41,778 nt of DNA from Nocardia wallacei (GTDB taxonomy: Bacteria > Actinomycetota > Actinomycetes > Mycobacteriales > Mycobacteriaceae), in the NCBI RefSeq assembly GCF_029868745.1, contig NZ_JARWOP010000279.1:1-41778 (forward strand), written 5' to 3'. The translations under genes were made by a program, and so were the position numbers. Positions 33,277 through 39,881 of this stretch are shown here, one piece after another; within the stretch, counting starts at the first letter, position 1, and every line of letters begins with the position of its first letter. Below the pieces are notes generated by a model. The model was not told the origin of the DNA. It made no database searches and saw only the letters and a list, made by a program, of their open reading frames with translations.

Positions 33277-33822
33277 GTGTCAATCGTCGACAACGTGGTC
33301 AGCGCCCTACCCAGAACGCTTCGGGATCTCGCCTATCGCCATCACGAACTGATCAAGTTCGCGATTGTGGGGGCCACCACGTTCGTCATCGACAGCGGCA
33401 TCTTCTACATCCTCAAATTGACGGTACTGTCGCCGAAGCCGGTTACCGCCAAGATCATTTCGGGTGTCATCGCGGTCATCGCCTCCTACATTCTCAACCG
33501 GGAATGGTCGTTCAAGGGGCGCGGCGGTCGCGAGAAACACCACGAGGCCCTCCTGTTCTTCGCCGTCAGCGGCATCGGCGTGGTCCTGAGCTTCCTGCCG
33601 CTGTGGGTATCGCGCTACTGGCTCGACCTCCAGGTCCCCCACATCAGCCTGGCCGCCGAGAACATCTCCGACTTCCTCAGCGCCTACCTGGTCGGCAATA
33701 TCCTCCAGATGGTCTTCCGTTTCTGGTCCATGCGCCGCTGGGTCTTCCCGAACGAAATCGACACGCTCGTAGAAGAATTCGAGGAATTGTACGAAGAGGA
33801 AGAGCAACTGGGGCACAGTTGA
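33277..33822 (+). CDS. GtrA-family membrane protein
   Basis: 181-aa protein with four predicted membrane helices (FAIVGATTFVIDSGIFYIL, IISGVIAVIASYIL, LLFFAVSGIGVVLSFLPLW, ISDFLSAYLVGNILQMVFRFWSMRRWVF). The GtrA signatures FAIVGATT and SYILNREWSF are clear. Family members are thought to help flip or hold polyprenyl-linked sugars for cell-wall glycan synthesis. The C-terminal tail is strongly acidic (EEFEELYEEEEQ). The position next to purK matches Rv3277 of M. tuberculosis. Confidence 0.92.
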   Translation: MSIVDNVVSALPRTLRDLAYRHHELIKFAIVGATTFVIDSGIFYILKLTVLSPKPVTAKIISGVIAVIASYILNREWSFKGRGGREKHHEALLFFAVSGIGVVLSFLPLWVSRYWLDLQVPHISLAAENISDFLSAYLVGNILQMVFRFWSMRRWVFPNEIDTLVEEFEELYEEEEQLGHS

Positions 33823-33846
33823 TTCGGCGTCGGCTCCGCCGCCGCG

Positions 33847-33939
33847 GTTCGCGGCCCTGTGACCCCGAGTCTTCCCTCCTCCGCTCCTCCGCTTCGCTCC
33901 CCCGCTCCGTCAGTCCAGACTCGGGGACGGGCCGCGAAC
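33847..33939. terminator. Large interrupted stem-loop between convergent genes
   Basis: Outer arms GTTCGCGGCCC (33847-33857) and GGGCCGCGAAC (33929-33939) pair perfectly. Inner arms CCCCGAGTC (33863-33871) and GACTCGGGG (33918-33926) also pair perfectly. A 46-base pyrimidine-rich loop lies between. It probably ends transcription of the GtrA gene and the sensor kinase gene. Confidence 0.65.
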
Positions 33940-33975
33940 TTTCAGGTATTCGTCAGTAGGGGTGACGCCGACCCA

Positions 33976-35289
33976 TTATCGCGGTTCGCTGGTCGCGGTG
34001 CCGTTCTCGCCCTTCGCCGCGCTGGGCTTGCCCAGGAATATCGCGAACAGGGCGGGGCGGCGGCGGTGTAGTTCGAGGCGGCCGCCGTCGGCCTCGATCA
34101 GGGCGCGGGCCAGGGCCAGGCCGACGCCGGTGGATCCGGCGCCGGAGAAGCCGCGGTCGAAGATGTGCGGGGCGAGGTCGTCGCTGACGCCGTCGCCCTC
34201 GTCGGCCACCTCGACGGCTACCAGGGGTTCGCGGTCGGGGCCACCGTAGACGGTGCGCACCGACACCGTGCAGTCGCCGCCGCCGTGCATCAGGGCGTTG
34301 TCGACCAGCACCGCCAGCGCCTCGCGCAGCCGGGAGCCGGTCACCGGGGCGGTCAGGGTCGGGTCGCCGGACAGGATCAGCTTGCGGCCCGCCTCGGTGA
34401 ACGGGTGCCGCCATTCGGCCACCACACCGCGCAGTTCCTCCACCACGGGGACCGGGTCGCGGTCGGCGGCGCCCTCGTCGCGGGAGGCGCGCACCAGATC
34501 GTCGATGGCCTCGGTCAGGCGGTCGACCTGCGCCATCGCCTCCTCGGCCTCGTGCACCACATCCGGATCGTCGTGCACCGACAGCTCGTCCAGCCGCAGC
34601 CGCACCGCGGTCAGGCGGCTGCGCAACTGATGCGAGACATCGGCGACCAGCGCGTGCTCGCGTTGCAACCGCCCGGCGATCTCGACGGCGGCCGCATCCA
34701 ATACGTCGGACACGCGATCCAGTTCCGTGATGCCGTGCCGCCGCGCGTCCAGCCGGAAGTCGCCGACCGCGATCCGCGCGGCGCGGGCCGCGACATCGCG
34801 CAGCGGATCGGCCACCCGGCGCGCGGTCACCACCGCCACCGCCGCACCCGCCGCCAGCGAGGCCAATGCCACCAGCGCCACCGCGCCGACCGCCTGGCGC
34901 TGCATCGAATGCATCGGCGCCGCCGGAACTTCCAGGCGCAGCGAACCCGACGTGCCCATGGACAGCGACTCCACCACCGGGTCGTCCACCCCCGGCACGC
35001 CCGCGTCGACGCGCATCGCGGAATCCTCCGGCGTCGGATACACGACCGTGAGCCGCCCGCCGGGCGGGATCAGCGGCCGCACCGAGCGCAGGTCCAGCGC
35101 GCCGTGCACCTGCCCGTCGTCGCGCTCCTGGGCGACGATCTCCACGGCCATCCGGTCCAGCCGCGCCCGCAGGTCGCCGCGGGTGATGTCGGCCACCCAC
35201 TGCCAGGCGGTGAAGCCGAGCGGGATGCCCAGCACCACCGTGGTGAGGGTCAGGGCAGCGAGCATCGACAACAGTATTCGGCGGCGCAT
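33976..35289 (-). CDS. Sensor histidine kinase
   Basis: 437-aa membrane kinase. Two membrane helices (about 6-28 and 134-156) enclose a ~105-residue extracytoplasmic sensor. A HAMP domain follows (TARRVADPLRDVAARA). The phospho-acceptor is His220 in ADVSHQLRSRL. The ATPase domain shows VDNALMHGGGD (N box), ADEGDGV (G1) and GSTGVGLALA (G2). It starts 7 bp after its response regulator, so they act as a pair. The signal is unknown. The C-terminal tail is short and Lys-rich. Confidence 0.92.
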   Translation of the reverse strand: MRRRILLSMLAALTLTTVVLGIPLGFTAWQWVADITRGDLRARLDRMAVEIVAQERDDGQVHGALDLRSVRPLIPPGGRLTVVYPTPEDSAMRVDAGVPGVDDPVVESLSMGTSGSLRLEVPAAPMHSMQRQAVGAVALVALASLAAGAAVAVVTARRVADPLRDVAARAARIAVGDFRLDARRHGITELDRVSDVLDAAAVEIAGRLQREHALVADVSHQLRSRLTAVRLRLDELSVHDDPDVVHEAEEAMAQVDRLTEAIDDLVRASRDEGAADRDPVPVVEELRGVVAEWRHPFTEAGRKLILSGDPTLTAPVTGSRLREALAVLVDNALMHGGGDCTVSVRTVYGGPDREPLVAVEVADEGDGVSDDLAPHIFDRGFSGAGSTGVGLALARALIEADGGRLELHRRRPALFAIFLGKPSAAKGENGTATSEPR

Positions 35290-35296
35290 GGGCTCC

Positions 35297-35974
35297 TCAG
35301 TCGGTGTTGAACCGGAAGCCGACGCCGCGCACGGTCACGATCCGGCGCTCGGCCACCGGCCCCTCGTCCCCGATCTTGCGACGCAGCCAGGACATATGCA
35401 TATCGAGCGTCTTGGAGCCGCGCAGATCGGCGTCGCCCCACACCTCCCGCAGGATCGTCTCGCGCGGCACGACCTGACCTGCCTTGTCTATGAGCACCTT
35501 CAGCAGTTCGTACTCCTTGTTGGCCAGGTTCACCTCATGCCCGTTGACCAGCACCCGGCGCGCCTGCGGCTCCAGCCGGATACCGCCCACCTCCACCGCC
35601 TCGTCGCCGATTCCGCTCCGCCGCAACAGGGCCCGCACCCGGGCCAGCAACTCCGCCAGCCGGAACGGTTTGCCCACGTAATCGTCCGCGCCGGCGTCCA
35701 GGCCGACCACGAAGTCGACCTCGTCGGTGCGCGCCGTGAGCATCAGCACCGCCAGATCGGCCCCGCGCGCACGCACCTGGCGGCATACCTCCAGACCGTC
35801 CATGCCGGGCAGGCCGAGATCCAGGATCAGCAGGTCGTGCCCGCCCTCCAGGGCGCGTTGCAGCACCGCGGGACCGAAACTCTCCACGGTCACCGAGTAG
35901 CCCTCGCGCCCCAGCGCCCGGGAGAGCGGGGCCGCGATGGCCTCGTCGTCTTCGGCCAGCAGTACAGCGGTCAC
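35297..35974 (-). CDS. OmpR/PhoB-family response regulator
   Basis: 225-aa DNA-binding regulator. The receiver domain has the acidic pair D9/D10, the phospho-acceptor Asp52 in LILDLGLPG, Thr80 and Lys102 (VGKPF). The C-terminal winged helix is standard (NKEYELLKVLI, SKTLDMHMSWLRRKIG, TVRGVGFRF). GTG start at 35974. Probably autoregulated with the kinase gene downstream, as usual for such pairs. Confidence 0.93.
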   Translation of the reverse strand: MTAVLLAEDDEAIAAPLSRALGREGYSVTVESFGPAVLQRALEGGHDLLILDLGLPGMDGLEVCRQVRARGADLAVLMLTARTDEVDFVVGLDAGADDYVGKPFRLAELLARVRALLRRSGIGDEAVEVGGIRLEPQARRVLVNGHEVNLANKEYELLKVLIDKAGQVVPRETILREVWGDADLRGSKTLDMHMSWLRRKIGDEGPVAERRIVTVRGVGFRFNTD

Positions 35975-35986
35975 GCTCCAAGATTA
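35975..35986 (-). promoter_or_regulatory. Leaderless promoter of the two-component operon
   Basis: On the minus strand TAATCT (35981-35986) stands six bases before the GTG at 35974. A GGAG lies only one base from the GTG, too close to act as a ribosome site. Confidence 0.55.
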
Positions 35987-35999
35987 CGCAGCCGCGGCG

Positions 36000-36533
36000 C
36001 TAACGTCGGCCGGACCGGCCGTGGTCGTAGGGCGGGCTGTGCGGATTGTCGAAGACCTCGTGGTACAGCAGCGCGTGCACCTTCTGTACCTGCGGGATGT
36101 CGTCGTACTCCAGCGGATCGCCGGAGGCCGCGTCGATGATCAGGGTGCCGGTGCCGAGCATGCGATCGGAAAGCCCGTGCCGGAACTGGATATTGGCGAT
36201 CCGATTCATCGGGATGTCGATACCGGTATGGGTGAGGACGCCCTCGCGGACCAGCACGCGCCGGTCGGTGATGATGAAATGCGTTGACTTCCACCGGAGT
36301 ACGGGCGCCGCGCAGCGCCACAGCAGCAGTGCCACCCAGATCACCACGACGGCGATGAGCACAGCGCTGCGGGTGGTGCCCTCGGTATTGCGGTAGGCGA
36401 AGCCCCCGGCGAACCCGGCGACGGCCGTGGCCACGATCAGCGTGATCGCGGGCCAGAACAGCATCTTCCAATGCGGATGACGGTGCAGCAGCAACCGCTC
36501 CTCGGGTGCGAGCAGCTCCTCCGGGTAGCCCAT
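36000..36533 (-). CDS. PH-domain (bPH_2/DUF304) membrane protein
   Basis: 177-aa protein. It begins MGYPEELLAPEERLLLHRHPHWK, the conserved N-terminus of the family, followed by two membrane helices (about 24-46 and 56-75). The bacterial PH domain then follows, with FIITDRRVLVREGVLT and IPMNRIANIQFRHGLSDRMLGTGTL. It corresponds in position and type to Rv3278c. Function unknown; the domain may bind a lipid or partner at the membrane face. It lies 25 bp before the response-regulator gene on the same strand. Confidence 0.9.
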   Translation of the reverse strand: MGYPEELLAPEERLLLHRHPHWKMLFWPAITLIVATAVAGFAGGFAYRNTEGTTRSAVLIAVVVIWVALLLWRCAAPVLRWKSTHFIITDRRVLVREGVLTHTGIDIPMNRIANIQFRHGLSDRMLGTGTLIIDAASGDPLEYDDIPQVQKVHALLYHEVFDNPHSPPYDHGRSGRR

Positions 36534-36545
36534 AATCGAACCCTA
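36534..36545 (-). promoter_or_regulatory. Leaderless promoter of the PH-domain gene
   Basis: On the minus strand TAGGGT (36540-36545) stands six bases before the ATG at 36533, without a ribosome-binding site. Confidence 0.55.
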
Positions 36546-36583
36546 CCGCGTGAAGATACGAAATTTCCTGACAGCGAACGCCG

Positions 36584-36596
36584 TTGTGCTGCACAA
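36584..36596. promoter_or_regulatory. Perfect palindrome upstream of the desaturase
   Basis: TTGTGCTGCACAA is a perfect dyad with 6-bp arms and a 1-bp centre. It lies in the 199-bp spacer between the divergent PH-domain and desaturase genes and could be an operator. No regulator can be named. Confidence 0.45.
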
Positions 36597-36732
36597 TTTG
36601 CAGCTACCGCGACCGGAGCCACGTGACGCCAGCACGGCGCACGGACGGCACGCGCGGATCTCCATGGCTCTTCCTGCAGCACCGAAGGACGACCCGGCTT
36701 TTTCCTGTCGATTTGCGATAGCGGAGGCGTGC

Positions 36733-37683
36733 GTGACCGAGGAACTGACTCAGCTGGAAATACTGCGAGAGCTCGAGCCGGTGGCCGAGCAGAACCTGAA
36801 CAGGCATCTGTCGATGGCCAAGGACTGGCACCCGCACGACTACGTGCCCTGGGACCGGGGCCGCAACTTCGCCGCCATGGGCGGAGTGGATTGGGCGCCC
36901 GAACAATCCACGCTGAGCGAGGTCGCCAAGGTCGCGATGATCACCAATCTGCTCACCGAGGACAATCTGCCCTCCTACCACCGCGAGATCGCCGAGAATT
37001 TCTCCCAGGACGGCGCCTGGGGCACCTGGGTCGGCCGCTGGACCGCCGAGGAGAACCGCCACGGCATCGTGATCCGCGACTATCTGGTGGTCACCCGCGG
37101 CGTGGACCCGGTCGCGCTCGAACAGGCCCGGATGATCCACATGACCAACGGCGCCCACTCGCCCGACGACTGGGGCGGCTTCCTGGAGAACGTCGCCTAT
37201 GTGACGTTCCAGGAGCTGGCCACTCGCGTCTCGCACCGCAACACCGGCCGGGTGTGCGACGACCCCATAGCCGACCGCATGCTGCAGCGCGTGGCCGCCG
37301 ACGAGAACCTGCACATGATCTTCTACCGGACGCTCTGCGCCGCGGGCCTGGATCTGGTGCCGGACCAGGCGATCGAGGCGATCGTCAAGGTGCTCACCAA
37401 CTTCACCATGCCCGGTTACGGCATGCCTGACTTCCGCCGCAACGGCGCCATGATGGCCAAGCACGGCATCTACGACCTGCGCCAGCACCACGAGGAGGTG
37501 GTGGCGCCGGTGCTGAAGAACTGGAACATCTTCGAGCGCAACGATTTCGGGCCGGGTGGCGAACAAGCCAGGGAGCGTCTCGCCGCCTATCTGGAGAAGC
37601 TGGCGCAGGATGTGGTCAAGTTCGAGGAGCAGCGCGATCGGCTGCTGGCGCGCGAGCGGGCACGCGAACTGACACCGGTGTAA
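36733..37683 (+). CDS. Acyl-ACP desaturase (DesA-type, ferritin-like di-iron)
   Basis: 316-aa soluble di-iron desaturase that places a double bond in an acyl-ACP chain. The iron ligands can be read: Glu76, Glu107 and His110 (EENRH), Glu161, and Glu191 and His194 (DENLH). The GTG at 36733 has GGAGG five bases upstream (36723-36727); the frame is open back to 36550 but that stretch is not protein-like. It belongs to the mycobacterial DesA1/DesA2 group. It is inserted between the PH-domain and birA genes, which are close neighbours in M. tuberculosis. A role in membrane or mycolic acid precursors is likely, inferred from family. Confidence 0.92.
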   Translation: MTEELTQLEILRELEPVAEQNLNRHLSMAKDWHPHDYVPWDRGRNFAAMGGVDWAPEQSTLSEVAKVAMITNLLTEDNLPSYHREIAENFSQDGAWGTWVGRWTAEENRHGIVIRDYLVVTRGVDPVALEQARMIHMTNGAHSPDDWGGFLENVAYVTFQELATRVSHRNTGRVCDDPIADRMLQRVAADENLHMIFYRTLCAAGLDLVPDQAIEAIVKVLTNFTMPGYGMPDFRRNGAMMAKHGIYDLRQHHEEVVAPVLKNWNIFERNDFGPGGEQARERLAAYLEKLAQDVVKFEEQRDRLLARERARELTPV

Positions 37684-37712
37684 CGGCGTAACCTCCTGCG
37701 CCGCAGTGACTC

Positions 37713-38513
37713 TCAGTCCTGCGGCCGCAGGTGGGTGACATCGCCCGCCGACACCGGCCGGTCGCCGATCAGCAACCGCCCCTGACTGTCCACGTCGGCG
37801 GCGGTTCCGGTCAGCACCTCGCCACCGGGCAGCTCCGCGCGCACGGCCATGCCGAGAGTGGCGCAGCGCGTTCGGTATTCGCGCGCCAGGCCGGACGGGT
37901 CCCAACCGGCGGCGCGCCACGCGGTGAAATACCCGGCGATTTCGCGCAGCATCGACCGCACCAGCGCGGTGCGGTCGACCTCCGCGGCGCCGGCGAGGAC
38001 CAGCGACGTGGCGTGCGGGACCGGCAACTCTTCCTCGGTCAGGCTGACGTTGAGGCCGATACCGAGCACCACTGCCGGGCCGTCCGGTCCCGGCGCGACC
38101 TCGGCCAGGATGCCCGCGGCCTTGCGGCCGTCGATCAGGACGTCGTTGGGCCATTTCAGGCTCGCCCGCAGGCCGGTGGTGGCCCGCACCGCGTCCACCG
38201 TCGCCACGCCCGCCAGCAGCGGCAGCCAGCCCAGGGCGGACGGGTCGACGCCGCGCGGTCGCAGCAGCACCGACATCGCGATCTGCGCACGCGGCGGGCT
38301 CACGAAGACCCGATCGTGGCGGCCGCGGCCGGTGCGCTGCGTCTCCGCGACCAGGACGCGGCCGTCCGCACCCGGGTCGTCGGCCAGCGCCAGCAGGTCG
38401 GCGTTGGTGGAACCGGTCGACTCCACCACGTCGATGCGGGAGAACAACGACAACTCCGGGAGTTCGGCGACGCCGCGCCGCAGGAGTCCGGCATCCAAGG
38501 GTGGCCTCTGCAC
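37713..38513 (-). CDS. birA: Biotin--[acetyl-CoA-carboxylase] ligase
   Basis: 266-aa enzyme that makes biotinyl-AMP and attaches biotin to carboxyl-carrier proteins. Motifs: VESTGSTNADLL, the biotin loop TGRGRHDRVFVSPP (canonical GRGRRGR with His-Asp here) and KWPNDVLIDGRKAAGIL. No N-terminal helix-turn-helix, so it is a class I, non-regulatory BirA. The GTG at 38513 has TAGCCT six bases upstream and may be leaderless; a TTG at 38498 with AGAGG upstream is an alternative. In M. tuberculosis birA adjoins accD5; that carboxylase gene is not in this window. Confidence 0.93.
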   Translation of the reverse strand: MQRPPLDAGLLRRGVAELPELSLFSRIDVVESTGSTNADLLALADDPGADGRVLVAETQRTGRGRHDRVFVSPPRAQIAMSVLLRPRGVDPSALGWLPLLAGVATVDAVRATTGLRASLKWPNDVLIDGRKAAGILAEVAPGPDGPAVVLGIGLNVSLTEEELPVPHATSLVLAGAAEVDRTALVRSMLREIAGYFTAWRAAGWDPSGLAREYRTRCATLGMAVRAELPGGEVLTGTAADVDSQGRLLIGDRPVSAGDVTHLRPQD

Positions 38514-38525
38514 TCCCGCAGGCTA
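38514..38525 (-). promoter_or_regulatory. Leaderless promoter of birA
   Basis: On the minus strand TAGCCT (38520-38525) stands six bases before the GTG at 38513. Confidence 0.45.
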
Positions 38526-38540
38526 CTACTGCGGTACGAA

Positions 38541-38574
38541 CACGGCGCCGCACCCGTGCGGATGCGGCGCCGTG
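38541..38574 (-). terminator. Terminator after the 63-aa gene
   Basis: CACGGCGCCGCA (38541-38552) pairs perfectly with TGCGGCGCCGTG (38563-38574) around a 10-base loop. It lies between the 63-aa gene stop and the birA start on the same strand. Confidence 0.75.
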
Positions 38575-38582
38575 GCACGCGT

Positions 38583-38774
38583 TCAGGCGATGAGGCAATA
38601 CTCGCCGAGCTGTGCGGATACGGAGATCGCGTCGGCATCGTCGCGATCGTTGTCGTGCTCGGTGTTCTCCCGCCAGGTCTCGGGGTCGACCACGGTCGGC
38701 CGCGGTTCGCGAGCCGACCCGGTCCACACCGCGGCGGCGGCTCGTTCGGCGACGGTTCTACTCCACTCCCACAT
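38583..38774 (-). CDS. Small hypothetical protein, 63 aa
   Basis: The ATG at 38774 has GGGGAGG seven bases upstream, the strongest ribosome site in the window. The product begins MWEWSRTVAERAAAAVWTG, then an acidic stretch (DNDRDDAD) and ends GEYCLIA. No signal peptide or membrane helix. A strong terminator follows. I do not recognise the family; the good ribosome site and terminator argue that it is real. Confidence 0.7.
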   Translation of the reverse strand: MWEWSRTVAERAAAAVWTGSAREPRPTVVDPETWRENTEHDNDRDDADAISVSAQLGEYCLIA

Positions 38775-38818
38775 GTTGCGCCTCCCCAACGCTCGACAAC
38801 GGGGGGTGTTCACCGTAA

Positions 38819-38841
38819 CTCGCGAGATAGGTGTCGCGACA
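38819..38841. promoter_or_regulatory. Twin palindromes upstream of the 63-aa gene
   Basis: CTCGCGAG (38819-38826) and TGTCGCGACA (38832-38841) are perfect palindromes with centres 14 bp apart, in the 144-bp spacer upstream of the small gene. They could be a paired operator. The rest of the spacer shows nothing I can assign. Confidence 0.35.
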
Positions 38842-38918
38842 GTGAATATTCGGCGGCGCGGTACCTTGAATGAGCAGAAGCTATTGCTGTGCAACGCTTT
38901 TCGCGTCGAATCAGGACC

Positions 38919-39257
38919 TCAGATCGGTTGCAGACCCAGCGCACCGGCGACGAAACGGCGCACGGCCTGCTCACCGGATTCCAGTGCACCGTCGTAGCTC
39001 TCGCGGGCCCAGCCCGAAATATCCGCGGTGCCATCGGGATTCGGCGTGACGACGATCTCGGCCACCATTTCCGCGGTGGTCGGTTCGCACACCGCCCACG
39101 AGTAGTGGGTCTGCGCGGCCCATTCGCGGGCGCGGCGGTCCACGTACTCCGGATCGGTGATGCCGCCGTCGGCGAGGGCGGGGCGGTCGTCGATGCGGTC
39201 GTCGGCGCGCAGGGCGCGCAGGTACCAGCCGCCCGCGTTGATCTCGATCGGCTCCAT
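38919..39257 (-). CDS. GNAT-like protein, short and degenerate
   Basis: 112-aa protein that resembles the first two thirds of a RimJ/RimL-type acetyltransferase: GWYLRALRADD as strand 1, YSWAVCEPTTAEMVAEIVVT as strands 2-3, and DISGWARESYDGALESGEQAVRRFV in the place of the acetyl-CoA loop and helix. The RGxG phosphate loop is replaced by YDGALESG, so catalysis is doubtful. Its ATG overlaps the stop of the DUF1707 gene by one base (TAATG), so the two are coupled. Function unknown. Confidence 0.7.
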   Translation of the reverse strand: MEPIEINAGGWYLRALRADDRIDDRPALADGGITDPEYVDRRAREWAAQTHYSWAVCEPTTAEMVAEIVVTPNPDGTADISGWARESYDGALESGEQAVRRFVAGALGLQPI

Positions 39258-39763
39258 TACCTGCCCCGCCGCCGGTCGCGGTGCTGCTGCCGGAGTTCGC
39301 GCGCTTGCTGCTTCATCTCCCGGCGGTGCTGCTCGATCTCCAGCCGGTGCGCCTCGGCCACCAGGTGCCGCTCTTCCCGGATCTCGTGGCGACGCCGATG
39401 GCCGCCGTGCCCGAGCGAACCGATCAAGATGCCCGCAGCCGGGATCATCAGGAACCACAGCCAGCTGCCGGTGGTGAAGAACAGCACCAGCGCCAGGATG
39501 ACGGTCAGGCCCATCGCGGGACCCTGGATCTGCGGCCGACCACCCGACCGGGGGCGCGGTGCGCGGGGCTCGTCGGCCACCGGCTGCGGCAGATCGGCGA
39601 AGACCGGTGCGAGGTCTCCGCGCGTCACCGCCGCGGCGATCACACCGCTGCGTTCGTCGAACTCCGCCACCGAGAGCCGCCCGGCGGCGAAATGCTGGGA
39701 GAGCTGCTCCATGGCCTTTTCGCGCTCCGCGGTACCGATGCGGACGTCGGGAGTATCAGCCAT
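39257..39763 (-). CDS. DUF1707 membrane protein
   Basis: 168-aa protein. The N-terminal ~55 residues are the DUF1707 domain (VRIGTAEREKAMEQLSQHFAAGRLSVAEFDER), common in actinobacterial membrane proteins. Two closely spaced membrane helices follow (about 83-115). The C-terminal ~45 residues are a very basic Arg/His/Gln-rich helix, probably cytoplasmic and perhaps coiled coil. Divergent from the Ser/Thr kinase gene. Role unknown. Confidence 0.85.
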   Translation of the reverse strand: MADTPDVRIGTAEREKAMEQLSQHFAAGRLSVAEFDERSGVIAAAVTRGDLAPVFADLPQPVADEPRAPRPRSGGRPQIQGPAMGLTVILALVLFFTTGSWLWFLMIPAAGILIGSLGHGGHRRRHEIREERHLVAEAHRLEIEQHRREMKQQARELRQQHRDRRRGR

Positions 39764-39775
39764 GACACGAGATTA
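39764..39775 (-). promoter_or_regulatory. Leaderless promoter of the DUF1707 gene
   Basis: On the minus strand TAATCT (39770-39775) stands six bases before the ATG at 39763. Confidence 0.55.
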
Positions 39776-39827
39776 GCGCTTCCCACTGTCGCACGGCCCA
39801 CACTGGTCTCGTGCGGTGACGCCGGTT

Positions 39828-39839
39828 TAGGGTCGAACC
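39828..39839 (+). promoter_or_regulatory. Promoter of the kinase locus, placed for a leaderless leader ORF
   Basis: TAGGGT (39828-39833) stands six bases before an ATG at 39840, the first codon of a 13-codon ORF, not before the kinase ATG at 39881. Confidence 0.5.
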
Positions 39840-39881
39840 ATGTTCCGGCAGCGCGGCACCCGTCTCACCTGGAGGCGCTGA
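39840..39881 (+). CDS. 13-codon leader ORF coupled to the kinase
   Basis: ATG at 39840 starts MFRQRGTRLTWRR and stops with TGA at 39879-39881. The last base of the stop is the first base of the kinase ATG (TGATG). The ORF contains the kinase ribosome site GGAGG within its Trp-Arg codons. The position fits a leaderless short upstream ORF whose translation affects the kinase gene. Six of the 13 residues are Arg or Gln, five of them Arg. Expression is inferred, not shown. Confidence 0.45.
   Translation: MFRQRGTRLTWRR

Noticed and set aside
37684..37703. Terminator between the desaturase and birA
   Set aside because: Only a 5-bp CGGCG/CGCCG stem with a 10-base loop; too weak to call.
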